DNA of 64,000 bases from Caballeronia pedi (GTDB lineage Bacteria > Pseudomonadota > Gammaproteobacteria > Burkholderiales > Burkholderiaceae), in the NCBI RefSeq assembly GCF_001544915.2, contig NZ_FCOE02000013.1, positions 62,001 through 126,000 on the forward strand, read 5' to 3'. Under the pieces are notes generated by a model. The model was not told where the DNA came from. It was given only the letters and a program-made list of their open reading frames with translations, and did no database searches. A program made the position numbers and the translations under genes. Shown piece after piece: positions 53,036 through 61,657 of the stretch (its first letter is position 1; the number at the start of each line of letters is the position of its first letter).

Positions 53036-53389
53036 TCAACAGGCGACGGCCATGTGAAAGTGATCCCGCATGATCGGAATTGCAACGGATGCGAATCCCA
53101 GGCCCATCAGAACGCCAGAAAAGATTTTTGCGATCGTGCTTTCGGATGCGGCGATAGCCACGCCGCCCAGAACAATTAAAATAATGCCAATGCCGTAAAG
53201 ATACGGGCCGCTGATCAGGTTGCTGATCGTGCAGATGATGTCGGTCAGGCCCGTCAGGTTCGAGAAATCGCCCGCGGCCATTGCGGCCACCGACACGGCG
53301 CTCAAGAGCGCGCCGACCAGCATGGACTTGCCCGGTCGCAGACGCTCCGCTACCCTCTCAGCTCTGTTGAGTATCTTCTTGCCCTTCAT
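53036..53389 (-). CDS. trbC: TrbC/VirB2-type pilin
   Basis: A 117-residue protein. A basic N-terminus and signal segment (GALLSAVSVAAMAAGD) are followed by two membrane helices (GPYLYGIGIILIVLGGVAIA and FSGVLMGLGFASVAIPIM), the prepilin layout. Cleavage after AMA is likely. It forms the conjugative pilus. It follows trbB by 12 nt. Confidence 0.85.
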   Translation of the reverse strand: MKGKKILNRAERVAERLRPGKSMLVGALLSAVSVAAMAAGDFSNLTGLTDIICTISNLISGPYLYGIGIILIVLGGVAIAASESTIAKIFSGVLMGLGFASVAIPIMRDHFHMAVAC

Positions 53390-53401
53390 TTGATGCTCCC
53401 G

Positions 53402-54451
53402 TTAAAAAACGCGTTGTAGGTCGTAATCGTTATTTTTGAATCCCCGGATTTCGAGGATTTCGGAGACGTGCCGCATCTCGCCGGTGCGCTTGAAGTGCAC
53501 GATGTAGTTGAAGCAGTCAGCGATGTTTTTGCGCATGTCTTCGAGCTCCCACCGCGATCCGGTTGGGATGCCGAGCATGGCAAGCGATTCAAGGCGGCTC
53601 AGCGCCGTGCGGCCGTTGTTCGAGTGGATGGATGCTAGACCGCCGTCGTGGCCGGTGTTGAGCGCCTGCAGCAGGTCGTAGGCTTCGCCGCCGCGCACTT
53701 CACCAACGATAATGCGGTCGGGGCGAAAGCGCAGACACAGCGCGACGAGCAGTTGCGTCGTGACGTTGGTGTCGGCGTTCGACAGCAACCGCACGCGGTT
53801 CGGCACGTGCAGCTTCAATTCCATCGTGTCCTCGATGGAGATCACCCGCTGGTCCGAGGGGATCTGTTCGATCAACGCATTGAGGAACGTCGTCTTACCC
53901 GCGGATGTGCCGCCGGCGACAAGCACGTTCTTGCGCGACTGAACGAGCGCGACGAGCGCACGCATGAGCGCTTCGTCCTCGATGCCTTCCTCGAAGTGGA
54001 TCGCTTCTGCGTATTCCGGTCGGGCATTCGCTGCTGAGAACGCCCCCATGTTCACGTAGTCCGACAGCGTGAGCTTGGACTCGCGGTGCTTCCGGATACT
54101 CAGGGCGTGGCCGTCGATCGACGTTGGGCTCATGACCGCCGCGATACGCAAGTTTTGGTGACCCGCGTTGATGATGCCTTTGTCGCTTCCTGCCTTTGCT
54201 GACTTTTCGACGGATGACGCGAGCGAATGAATTGCACCTTCGAGCTGTTGCGGACGCAAGTCGATGTTCTCGCGCGTCATCACGCCCCGACGCTCCACCC
54301 AAACGTTGCGGTAATCATTGATCATGATTTCCGCGAGTTCGGGCGCATCGAGCAACGCGCGCAGCGGCGAGAGCGCATGGAAAAACATGCGCACGGCTTC
54401 CGCTTCAAGCGGGCGCAGCTTCAGGAGGGGATTATCTGCAGACTCGGACAT
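53402..54451 (-). CDS. trbB: TrbB/VirB11-type secretion ATPase
   Basis: A 349-residue protein with the VirB11 motifs: N-terminal ELAEIMINDYRNVWVE, Walker A VAGGTSAGKTTFLNAL near residue 178, Asp box ISIEDTMELKL, Walker B RPDRIIVGEVRGGEA and His box TGHDGGLASIHSN. Hexameric traffic ATPase at the base of the channel. It is the first gene of the transfer operon. Confidence 0.92.
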   Translation of the reverse strand: MSESADNPLLKLRPLEAEAVRMFFHALSPLRALLDAPELAEIMINDYRNVWVERRGVMTRENIDLRPQQLEGAIHSLASSVEKSAKAGSDKGIINAGHQNLRIAAVMSPTSIDGHALSIRKHRESKLTLSDYVNMGAFSAANARPEYAEAIHFEEGIEDEALMRALVALVQSRKNVLVAGGTSAGKTTFLNALIEQIPSDQRVISIEDTMELKLHVPNRVRLLSNADTNVTTQLLVALCLRFRPDRIIVGEVRGGEAYDLLQALNTGHDGGLASIHSNNGRTALSRLESLAMLGIPTGSRWELEDMRKNIADCFNYIVHFKRTGEMRHVSEILEIRGFKNNDYDLQRVF

Positions 54452-54605
54452 GCGATGCTTCGAGGGCGATCTAACATTTCGAGTATTGTTGGTGTTGCGA
54501 TGCGCTCGCGGCCTTGGAAAGCGACCTTAAATCGAGCGGCTTTCCATGGTGGCCGGACTGCTCGCTTTCAGCGCGCCTGATGGCATCGGAGCAGCGGCGA
54601 GATAG

Positions 54606-54623
54606 GAATTATCATGATAATTC
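54606..54623. promoter_or_regulatory. Palindrome GAATTATCATGATAATTC, copy 2
   Basis: A perfect 18-bp palindrome 155 bp upstream of the first gene of the transfer operon. It shares a 14-bp core and about 45 bp of flank with the copy at 43760. A 30-codon frame starts in it (MIILDPEKQAWKHISF). Candidate operator for transfer control. Confidence 0.55.
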
Positions 54624-54731
54624 TCGATCCTGAGAAACAGGCATGGAAACATATCTCTTTCGCTCGTTTCGCAGCGCGGATGCGAGTTATGAGTTTGCTA
54701 TATTGAACTCTCACGCCTACGAGAATCGGCG

Positions 54732-55198
54732 ATGCGCGTCGAAAGATCAGTCAAACCTCTTCCCCACCCCAACTGTGACTGCTGCGGCGCTCCCGCGACG
54801 CTCGTGCACGCCGGTGACGACCCCTACCCCTATCGTGACGATCACGGCCCGTTGTGGCTTTGTGCGAACTGCCAGGCGTGGGCGGGCGTATTTCCGCGCA
54901 GCGCGCGCCATGTACCGCTCGGCCGTCTCACCGACGCGCGCCTGCGCGAATTTAAGGCCAAGCTACACGCAGCGCCTGAGCCATGGTTGCCGCGAAGGTC
55001 CGGCGCGACGGCTGCAACGTGTACGAGGCGCGCGCCAAACCGATGTAATGGCTCGCCAGCGAGGCGGGTGCGGAAGCGGAGAAGTGCTCAATCCATACAC
55101 TCGACGCAGATCAATGCGAGCGCGCGATCGCCGTAGTCGAGAGGTTCCCGCGCACCCGCACCGTCAGACCTTCAGAACCGGCGTGGGAAGATCGTTAA
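54732..55198 (+). pseudogene. Broken DUF3268-type zinc-ribbon gene
   Basis: The first 85 codons encode a zinc ribbon (PNCDCCGAPATLV ... LWLCANCQAWAGVF) and PLGRLTDARLREFKAKLHAA, the DUF3268 pattern. Near 54980 the frame shifts: the continuation (KVRRDGCNVYEARAKPM, then WLASEAGAEAEKCSIHTLDA) is in another frame and has a TAA at 55046-55048. So at least one frameshift and one stop break the gene. Confidence 0.65.
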
Positions 55199-55223
55199 CC
55201 TAGGCAGTTAATCAAACGTTTTT

Positions 55224-55691
55224 ATGTCTCGCACCCTTCCGTTCCAGCGCTCCTCTCAAGCCGCCCGTGCGCGCCTGACCAAGGCGCAATTGCTCCCGAT
55301 CCCCCGTGCAGTCGCCGATGACCTCGCGCTTCGGGCGCACGTGTCATTGGAAGCCATCCGCAGCGCCTGCGACCAGATCAGTCCTGCGTAGTACGTCACC
55401 GAGGTCGTGTTGTTGGCCACGTTCCTTTCCGAGGCAGGCCATGGCAAGTTTTCGCACGAATCGCTGCTGGCGGCCGACCGGGCCATGGCCGAGGTGTTCG
55501 ACGGTGGCCGGAAGACGGGAACGTGGCAGGTGTCGTCCGAGTCAGCCTTTGCACTGCTGGCGGCGATCGTCAGCATGTACGACCGGCAACTCCATAGCGC
55601 AACGCTTGGTGCGCTGACCACGGCGAGCGACCGTCTGGAGCGGTTCAAGGGCGGCGAGGCATACCAGCCACTGCAGAAGCGCCGCGCCTGA
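55224..55691 (+). pseudogene. Paralogue of the 6966-7400 gene, with amber stop
   Basis: From ATG 55224 the frame reads 55 codons (LLPIPRAVADDLAL ... CDQISPA), then TAG at 55389-55391, and continues in the same frame for 100 codons (YVTEVVLLATFLSEAGHGKF, DGGRKTGTWQV) to TGA. A single C-to-T change (Gln codon CAG to TAG) would explain it. Without readthrough only a fragment is made. Confidence 0.7.
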
Positions 55692-55710
55692 GCCTTGAGC
55701 GCAGTCGAAA

Positions 55711-55733
55711 AAAGCCCGGCAATGCCGGGCTTT
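55711..55733. terminator. Bidirectional intrinsic terminator
   Basis: AAAGCCCGGC-AAT-GCCGGGCTTT with A- and T-tracts on both sides, between convergent genes. Confidence 0.85.
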
Positions 55734-55766
55734 CGTTCTTCAGGGGATGCCCGGCCGAGCAGGGGA

Positions 55767-57041
55767 CTAGGAGACCACTTCCATCGTTTCGCCAAACGGC
55801 GCTTTGCGAGCCCGAGTGAGAGGCGTGGTTGACGCCCACAGCACTGGATAATGCGGCGCGACCGTTGGGAAGCGCCCCACCATATCTGTCAGATAGACCA
55901 GAAAGGCGGGGTTCATGCCGTCTTCCGCGACCCGGTTGAACGGGTCGACGAACGCCGTCCCGCCCCCGCCGCGCACAGGTTTGATCTCCGGCGAGTCGCC
56001 TCGCTCGAAAATCTGCACCTGCGTCACACGGGTATCGCAATCCATCACGATGAGCCGTGCGGGCTTCAACGAATGGAAGACCGCGAGGATCTCCGCATCG
56101 AATTGCGCCTGCGTCTCGTCGAACACCGATCCGCTCGAGTCCCGCACGAAAACCGCGTCGCCGATCGCCGGTGTATGCAGCGCCGGCAGGTAGAACCCGA
56201 GATGCAAATACCGGCGATTCGGCGCGGCGAAGCTGTAGTCCGACGGCGACGATTGCTGCGCAAAGCGATGCAGCACCGCGCGCCAGTCCACAACAGGCCG
56301 CACTGCCTCGCCCGCCATCGCCTGCAGATCGCCGGGAAGGTTGCCGCGCATCGCGGCCGCTTTCGCGGCTTGCGTGACGGCAACCTTCCACTCCGCTTCC
56401 TTTACCGGTTTATCCGGCCCCTTGCAGGGCCTCACTTCACCGAATGAGCCGGGATGCGAAGGCTGATCGCCAGGTGACTGCTCCGGCGCGGTCCCGTTCT
56501 GGCCACCGGGCTTCGAAGCCTGCTGCTGATCCTGCGGACCCGACTGCGGCTGCTGGCTCTGCGTCTGCTGGTGCTGTGGCGACTGCTTCTCCTGCTGTTG
56601 CTGCTTCTGCTTCGCCTCCTGCGTCAGCAAACCGTAGATTTCCTCGGCCGACTTGCCCGTATAGCGCGGATCGACGAGCGCCCCCTTCGGCAGCACTATG
56701 CCTGACGACAGCACGATCGGGTTGATCGCGTAGTCACAGGCATCGTTCCATCGGTCGGGATCGCGTGCGCCCTGACGCCAGCAATGGCCGTTGGCCACGT
56801 GCAGCACTTCGTGGGCGACGACACCCCGAACTTCGAGGTCGCTGAGCGTTTCCATATACGTCGGGTTAAAGCCCAACGTCTCGCCGTCGACCCAAAACGT
56901 TTTGGTCGATGGATCCTCACGGACGTTCAATCGGAGCGCGAGCGCCCCGAAGAACGGCTGCGAAAGGACAAGCTCGGTCCGCTGCCGTGCAATGCGCGGA
57001 TGGACCGCGCTACTGCCCAACACCACATCGTTGCGGTCCAT
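55767..57041 (-). CDS. VWA-like/DUF2201 putative metallopeptidase
   Basis: A 424-residue protein. The N-terminal half has VVAHEVLHVANGH (HExxH metal site) near residue 77 and DACDYAINPIV, as in DUF2201 proteins. A Gln/Ser/Pro-rich linker (about 147-205) joins it to a VWA-like C-terminal domain with VRDSSGSVFDE (MIDAS DxSGS). It closes an operon with a MoxR ATPase and a DUF3150 protein; MoxR-VWA pairs usually act in metal insertion or complex remodelling. The substrate is unknown. Confidence 0.8.
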   Translation of the reverse strand: MDRNDVVLGSSAVHPRIARQRTELVLSQPFFGALALRLNVREDPSTKTFWVDGETLGFNPTYMETLSDLEVRGVVAHEVLHVANGHCWRQGARDPDRWNDACDYAINPIVLSSGIVLPKGALVDPRYTGKSAEEIYGLLTQEAKQKQQQQEKQSPQHQQTQSQQPQSGPQDQQQASKPGGQNGTAPEQSPGDQPSHPGSFGEVRPCKGPDKPVKEAEWKVAVTQAAKAAAMRGNLPGDLQAMAGEAVRPVVDWRAVLHRFAQQSSPSDYSFAAPNRRYLHLGFYLPALHTPAIGDAVFVRDSSGSVFDETQAQFDAEILAVFHSLKPARLIVMDCDTRVTQVQIFERGDSPEIKPVRGGGGTAFVDPFNRVAEDGMNPAFLVYLTDMVGRFPTVAPHYPVLWASTTPLTRARKAPFGETMEVVS

Positions 57042-57050
57042 GACGCCCCC

Positions 57051-57965
57051 TTACGCGACGAGGCGCAGTTGGCTCGCGTGCGCCGACTCGACTTCCATCG
57101 GCTCGGGCTGCATGCCCATGAACGCGGCCATCAGCCCTTCGATCTCCTGCGCCTTGCTGGCCACCTGAGAACGAAGCACGCGCGAGTCCTTCAGCTCCGC
57201 TCCCGTATGCACGGCCAGATGCGTCTTGGCTTGCTCGAGGATATGCGTGAGTTGCGGGTCGTTCGCGAAGTTGAGCTTGGGCAGCAACGCGCAGAGTTCC
57301 CGGACGTTATTGGCCACGTCGAGTCGGACGTTGCCCGTCGCGTACAGCCGGTTGGCCATCTGCGACACGGCTTCGTACAGACGCCGCACCAGATCCTCGT
57401 TCGCGGTCGCGATCGAGGCCAAAACGTGCTGGTCCAGCTCGCTCTTGAGCGTGGTCAGGACGTTCGCCGGCAACTCGACGCCAAACTGGCTAGCGTCGGG
57501 AAACGGCAGAACGGCCATCTTCACGCCGAACTTCGTGGTCAACTCAGCGCGGGCCGGATAGTCTGCCTCGTTGAAAAGTCCATTTAGTTCTTCGCGAGCC
57601 GCCTCCTTCAGGTTCAGATAGTCGGTCAGGAACACGGAGACCGCCAAGTCGAACTCGTCTTTCAAGGAGCGCATCTTCTCGGCGAAATCCATGTAGACCA
57701 TTGTCGGCAGCAGCCGCACGCCCAGCTGGTCGTATTTCAGCGTGTGGTCGTAGAAGTACGAGCGGATGCGGCCGGCCAGCGTCACGACTTCCGCGAAGCT
57801 CGGCGCATGCTCGGGCAACAGGCGTTTGTTGAATCTGCCAATGCCCTTCGCGTGGTGCTTGCTCTCGACTTCCTGCGTCACCTTGCCGTCGAAACGGCGG
57901 GCGACCCAGGTGGAAATCGTGACCGAGCAAAGCATGACCTTCGATTGGATTGAAGTGATGTCCAT
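57051..57965 (-). CDS. DUF3150-type protein
   Basis: A 304-residue mostly helical protein (KVMLCSVTISTWVARRFDGK, RSYFYDHTLKYDQLGVRLLP, LKSELDQHVLASIATANEDL). Position and pattern match DUF3150, which is found between MoxR-type ATPase and DUF2201 genes in phages and plasmids. It ends 9 nt before the VWA-like gene. Function unknown. Confidence 0.7.
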   Translation of the reverse strand: MDITSIQSKVMLCSVTISTWVARRFDGKVTQEVESKHHAKGIGRFNKRLLPEHAPSFAEVVTLAGRIRSYFYDHTLKYDQLGVRLLPTMVYMDFAEKMRSLKDEFDLAVSVFLTDYLNLKEAAREELNGLFNEADYPARAELTTKFGVKMAVLPFPDASQFGVELPANVLTTLKSELDQHVLASIATANEDLVRRLYEAVSQMANRLYATGNVRLDVANNVRELCALLPKLNFANDPQLTHILEQAKTHLAVHTGAELKDSRVLRSQVASKAQEIEGLMAAFMGMQPEPMEVESAHASQLRLVA

Positions 57966-58005
57966 GAGAAAAACCTCGTAGAGAAATGGAATGGATGAAG
58001 CAAAG

Positions 58006-58041
58006 AAAAAGGCCCAGTGCGTCCGAGGACGCGACAGGGCC
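58006..58041 (-). terminator. Terminator-like hairpin between MoxR and DUF3150 genes
   Basis: GGCCCTGTCGCGTCC folds on GGACGCACTGGGCC, followed by TTTTT on the minus strand. It lies in the leader of the DUF3150-type gene and could set the ratio between the two genes. Confidence 0.65.
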
Positions 58042-58081
58042 GACAGGTGTTGCAGGGAAAAACTGAGAAACGTCGAAGCGC

Positions 58082-59107
58082 TTAATCGCCGCGGATGATC
58101 TTGCCGATCTCTCCGCCTTGCGCGCCAATGAAGGCATACGAGTTCTGGATCTGCGGCGAGCGCTGGACAGCGTCTCGCACCAGCAGCGCCGCGAACTCGC
58201 GGTGCCCTTCACCGATCAGACGCTCGGTGTAACGCGCGACGCGATCGAAGTTGTTTTCGTTCGCGCGTGCCGCAAGCGCTGCCGCGATCGCGTACAACGC
58301 CGAAGGCGTTGCCGGGATCATGGCCGTGTCGGGCGCGAGAAGAATCGCGTCCGGATTCGGCAGCTCGCGGAAGATCTGGAGGAACGCGACCAGTTCCGTC
58401 GCGGCACCCTCTCCCACCGAACCGGCGTAGGAGATGTGCTCCAGATGCCTGGGGACTACATCCAAGGTTTTCGCGACGAACCCCCAGCTACGCGGGCTCG
58501 GCGCATTCTCGATGTCGCGTGACGTCTTCTGCACGGACAGCAAGTCCGGACGGAAGCGCAGGAACGCGATGAGCGCGGGCGGGATGTTTTCGCGCACGGC
58601 CCACTGCGTCCAGTCGTCGATGGTCGGTTCGAGCTCGACCACCGTGGCGAAACGCGAGATCACCGGATCGAGGATCCCGGAGACACCGGCGTTGTCGGTG
58701 CGGCGGTTGGTGGCCGCGAGGAACGTGACCTGCGGTGGCAGGACGTGCTCGCCGACGCGCCGCGCGAGCAGCAGTTGCATCTTCGCGGCTTGCACGGCGG
58801 GCAAGGCCTGACCAAGGTCGTCCAGAAACCAGATCAGCGGGCGTCTAGCCGTCATCGCGCGTTCGAGGTCGCCGAACGGCAGAAACTTGGCAGTCGTGCC
58901 ATCGGGCGAGGGAAACGGCAACCCTTTCGAGTCGGTCGGATCCTCGACGACCGGGTGGCTGATGAGCAGTTCGTGATCAGTCGCATGCGCGGTCTGTTCG
59001 ACGATGTCGCTCTTGCCGATGCCGGGGCGGCCAGTGATGAGCACCGGCAGACGCTTCGGCACGTACAGCGAGAGGAGTTCCGTGAGTTGAGCGGGCGTGA
59101 CTTTCAT
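58082..59107 (-). CDS. MoxR-type AAA+ ATPase
   Basis: A 341-residue protein starting MKVTPAQLTELLSL. Walker A ITGRPGIGKSDIVEQ near residue 28, Walker B LIWFLDDLGQALP near 95, sensor 1 FLAATNRRTDNAGV near 133 and an arginine-finger region GILDPVISRFATVV. A MoxR-like chaperone partner for the VWA protein two genes downstream. The start is preceded by GGAAGCCATC; the leader contains several RNA-type hairpins. Confidence 0.85.
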   Translation of the reverse strand: MKVTPAQLTELLSLYVPKRLPVLITGRPGIGKSDIVEQTAHATDHELLISHPVVEDPTDSKGLPFPSPDGTTAKFLPFGDLERAMTARRPLIWFLDDLGQALPAVQAAKMQLLLARRVGEHVLPPQVTFLAATNRRTDNAGVSGILDPVISRFATVVELEPTIDDWTQWAVRENIPPALIAFLRFRPDLLSVQKTSRDIENAPSPRSWGFVAKTLDVVPRHLEHISYAGSVGEGAATELVAFLQIFRELPNPDAILLAPDTAMIPATPSALYAIAAALAARANENNFDRVARYTERLIGEGHREFAALLVRDAVQRSPQIQNSYAFIGAQGGEIGKIIRGD

Positions 59108-59140
59108 GATGGCTTCCAAAGAGAAGCCCCATAAAGACTA

Positions 59141-59223
59141 CGCCCATAGGGACGTGGTCCCTTAGGGGCGAGATATGAAAAAGCCGGCTCGTAGCCGGCT
59201 GGGTCGATGCGTCAGTGACGCGG
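59141..59223 (-). promoter_or_regulatory. Composite structured leader of the MoxR gene
   Basis: In minus-strand order: the palindrome GCGTCACTGACGC followed by ATCGACC (third copy of the GTCGATGC repeat, 59203-59223); a terminator-like hairpin AGCCGGCT-ACG-AGCCGGCT with TTTTT (59175-59200); and a CCCT...GGGAC/GTCCC...GGG hairpin (59141-59170) ending 33 nt before the ATG. Confidence 0.6.
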
Positions 59224-59324
59224 GTGATAGATGCAGTGTAGGGTTTCGGCAATGTGCCGATCCATGGAAAGGTCACTATTTCATGGCGCCTTAAGCTTCG
59301 GCGCTGGCAAGATCGACGAAAAAA

Positions 59325-59343
59325 AACCCGGCGAAGCCGGGTT
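59325..59343 (-). terminator. Intrinsic terminator of the 505-residue gene
   Basis: AACCCGGC-TTC-GCCGGGTT followed by eight T on the minus strand, 14 nt past the stop. Confidence 0.85.
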
Positions 59344-59356
59344 TGTCGAAATTGAA

Positions 59357-60874
59357 TCAGCTTGCGCGATGTTCAAGCGACACGCGCGCATAGGCGAGCG
59401 TACCGTCGTTTGCGCGAAGCGATACCTGCAGATGCCGGACTGGGTCAGCAAGCGCGTAATGCACGCTGGTCCCCTGCCGCACGCTCACGATCTCGGAGAA
59501 GCCTTCGGCGATCGTCCGGTCCACCCAGTCCGCACCGGTCACGACAGCCCCGTCTTGCATGCGGATGCGTGACATTTCGGCTGCCTCGCGAGCACGTGCG
59601 ACCTCGCGGGCGACGCGCCTTGCCTCACGTTGCGAGACCGACAGCGCCTCCCACTCTGCTTGCTGCGCGGCGTCCATACCTGCGAGTTGGAAGATGCCCC
59701 GGCGCCGAGCCGCGGCGCGAACGCCGATGAGCTTGATGCCGAACACCTCCCGCACCGCTTGCTTGGTCGCCCGGTTTGCGTCGTCTGGCCGATCCAGAAT
59801 GCTGAGAAGATAGGACATGTCGGCCGTTTGCACTGCCTTCGCGAACTCGTTGGCGAAGGTGTGTGTATGCCTGCCGTGATCGAGAATGGCCAGTTGCGTG
59901 TCGAGTTGGAAGCGGCGCGCGCTGATACTGCACGACTCCCGTGCCTTCTCGAGTTCCGCTACCCGTCTGTCGCGCGCGCCATCGGCGAGCGTCCGCCGGA
60001 GTACTTCCGCGAACTGACAGATCGGCGAGCCGACGTCGACGGGCTTCAGGTACGCCTCAGGCAAGGGATGCGCTTCCAGAATGCCCTTCGCGTACAGCAA
60101 GTCGTCAACTTCGACCGTCGTTGGCGAGTTCGGCACGAGACCCATCAGCATCGCGAGCAGCGCGGCATTGTCGCCGGTGATCGCCTCCTTCGAATGGCGC
60201 ATCACCGTTGCCAGCGGCACGAGCTTCGCGAGCGGCAGCGCCCCACGCAACTCAGGCACCGCGAGAAGCGGCTTAGCCCATTGCAAGTCGGAGTCGAACT
60301 TCGACAACGAAGCATAGTCATCAATCACCGCCTGCGGAACAGGCTTGCCCGCAGCGAGCGCGTAGGCGACATGAACCTCGTGCCGACCATTGCTCTGCCG
60401 GTTGTTCAACATCGGGCCCGCGTAGCGGAAGCCGAACCGGCGTTGCGACTCGTCTTGCAGCAGCTCGAACAGGTCAAGCCCGCGACGGCCACTCTTGGCC
60501 GCCTCTTCGTTGGCTTGCGCCATCTGATCCGAGTAGAACAAATACAGCGGCTCGCGCGCCAGATCAAAATCCAGATAGAGCAGTTGCCAGTGCTCGCGCC
60601 GAATTTGCCACGGCTCGAGCGCGGTGAATGACGGTCTGAAGTAGGCCGCGTCGATTTCGTCGATCAGCGACAGGAAGAGGCTCGTCGCCGTCCCGGGCCG
60701 ACGAACGGTCAGCTTGCCGTTATAGCGAGTGACGGCCACTGGATGGCTGAAGAACGTGAGCGCGATCTCTGCCGCGTCGACCGTTGCGACGCTCGTCTCG
60801 TCTCGCAGGAAGCGGAGCACGTCAAGCATCGTACGGAAGGAGTGGGCGAAGCCCGAGAAGGAAAGCTGATACAT
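59357..60874 (-). CDS. Large hypothetical plasmid protein
   Basis: A 505-residue protein starting MYQLSFSGFAHSFRTMLD. Mixed composition; notable stretches are YLDFDLAREPLYLFYSDQMA, RRFGFRYAGPMLNN, AAGKPVPQAVIDDYASL and a basic helix (REARRVAREVARAREAAEM) near residue 430. No membrane segment. It lies upstream of the MoxR gene with its own leader and terminator. No family recognised. Confidence 0.7.
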   Translation of the reverse strand: MYQLSFSGFAHSFRTMLDVLRFLRDETSVATVDAAEIALTFFSHPVAVTRYNGKLTVRRPGTATSLFLSLIDEIDAAYFRPSFTALEPWQIRREHWQLLYLDFDLAREPLYLFYSDQMAQANEEAAKSGRRGLDLFELLQDESQRRFGFRYAGPMLNNRQSNGRHEVHVAYALAAGKPVPQAVIDDYASLSKFDSDLQWAKPLLAVPELRGALPLAKLVPLATVMRHSKEAITGDNAALLAMLMGLVPNSPTTVEVDDLLYAKGILEAHPLPEAYLKPVDVGSPICQFAEVLRRTLADGARDRRVAELEKARESCSISARRFQLDTQLAILDHGRHTHTFANEFAKAVQTADMSYLLSILDRPDDANRATKQAVREVFGIKLIGVRAAARRRGIFQLAGMDAAQQAEWEALSVSQREARRVAREVARAREAAEMSRIRMQDGAVVTGADWVDRTIAEGFSEIVSVRQGTSVHYALADPVRHLQVSLRANDGTLAYARVSLEHRAS

Positions 60875-60904
60875 GGTGGATTGCCTCGAAAAAATTGACG
60901 GGCA

Positions 60905-60937
60905 ATCGTTCCCTGTCGGGTCGATGCCCGGCAAGGG
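60905..60937 (-). promoter_or_regulatory. Pseudoknot-type leader of the 505-residue gene
   Basis: Minus strand: CCCTTGCCGGG pairs with CCCGACAGGG (one bulge, one mismatch), loop CATCGA. Loop AUCG is perfectly complementary to CGAU two bases past the stem. It ends 30 nt before the ATG. Confidence 0.65.
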
Positions 60938-60978
60938 TTAGGTGCGCCGGATGGGCGCTGGATAGAGTTGAGAAGCTA

Positions 60979-61425
60979 TTACGCCGCGTCGAGTAAACGG
61001 GCGATCAGACGAGCGAGCGACCACGCGTGGTCAGTCGAAAACACCTTCGCGCGAAGCAACGGCATGATCGCGTAGGTCCGGTCGAGCGAGTCGCTAAGTT
61101 GCGGCCGGCTGACGAAGTCCACATGGATGATCCAGCCTTCCGAGTTGCCGATGCACACCGACACGGAAATCCGGGCATTTGACGAGTGGTAAGGCCACGG
61201 TCGGTTGTGGCGTGCTCCGTACATCGCCTCGTTGGCATCGTCCTGCATGTTCGCGGGACAGAGCCATTCCGGTTCGAGTTCCTTGCCACGCAGAAAGCTG
61301 CACAGAGCCTGAAAAACCTGATCGACCGTCTTGCCGTCGGTGTCCAGCCGGGCGACTGGCTTGATATCGACCGTACCAGCGGCGGTAACACTGCCCGGCA
61401 GCACATCCGTGTTTGCTAATGACAT
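60979..61425 (-). CDS. Hypothetical protein
   Basis: A 148-residue protein starting MSLANTDVLPGSVTAAG after AGGAGCTGGTT. It contains WLCPANMQDDANEAMYGARH and ISVSVCIGNSEGWIIHVDFV. The frame is open upstream through leader hairpins, which I exclude. Cytoplasmic; no family recognised. Confidence 0.65.
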   Translation of the reverse strand: MSLANTDVLPGSVTAAGTVDIKPVARLDTDGKTVDQVFQALCSFLRGKELEPEWLCPANMQDDANEAMYGARHNRPWPYHSSNARISVSVCIGNSEGWIIHVDFVSRPQLSDSLDRTYAIMPLLRAKVFSTDHAWSLARLIARLLDAA

Positions 61426-61443
61426 AACCAGCTCCTGAAAATG

Positions 61444-61465
61444 AAAAGCGCGCCCGAAGGCGCGC
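61444..61465 (-). terminator. UUCG-loop hairpin with T-tract in the leader
   Basis: Minus strand: GCGCGCC-TTCG-GGCGCGC-TTTT, then CATTTTCAGGAG. The leader of the SbcD-like gene has the same layout (stem, TTCG, T-tract, CATTT, AGGAG). Attenuator or terminator. Confidence 0.65.
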
Positions 61466-61480
61466 CAGAAAAGGAAAACG

Positions 61481-61513
61481 GTAAAAAAAAACCGCACCTC
61501 GAAAGGTACGGTT
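61481..61513 (-). terminator. Intrinsic terminator after the 36-residue gene
   Basis: Minus strand: ACCGTACC-TTTCGA-GGTGCGGT followed by a long T-tract. Confidence 0.8.
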
Positions 61514-61545
61514 TTGTATTTGGACTCAGCTTGCGCTGCGTCGAA

Positions 61546-61656
61546 TCATTTGCCCCAATCGCGCTCGCGATCGGCTTTCCGGCCGTTGTTGGACGTCCAC
61601 ATGAAAAAAGCTGCAATGGACACGCCAAGCACTAACGTAAAAATCGATGCACCCAT
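61546..61656 (-). CDS. Very small membrane protein
   Basis: A 36-residue protein: MGASIFTLVLGVSIAAFFMW then a basic tail (NNGRKADRERDWGK). One membrane segment. AGGAGAG precedes the ATG, and it starts at the stop of the upstream gene (1-nt gap), so it is translationally coupled. Confidence 0.6.
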   Translation of the reverse strand: MGASIFTLVLGVSIAAFFMWTSNNGRKADRERDWGK

Positions 61657-61657
61657 T

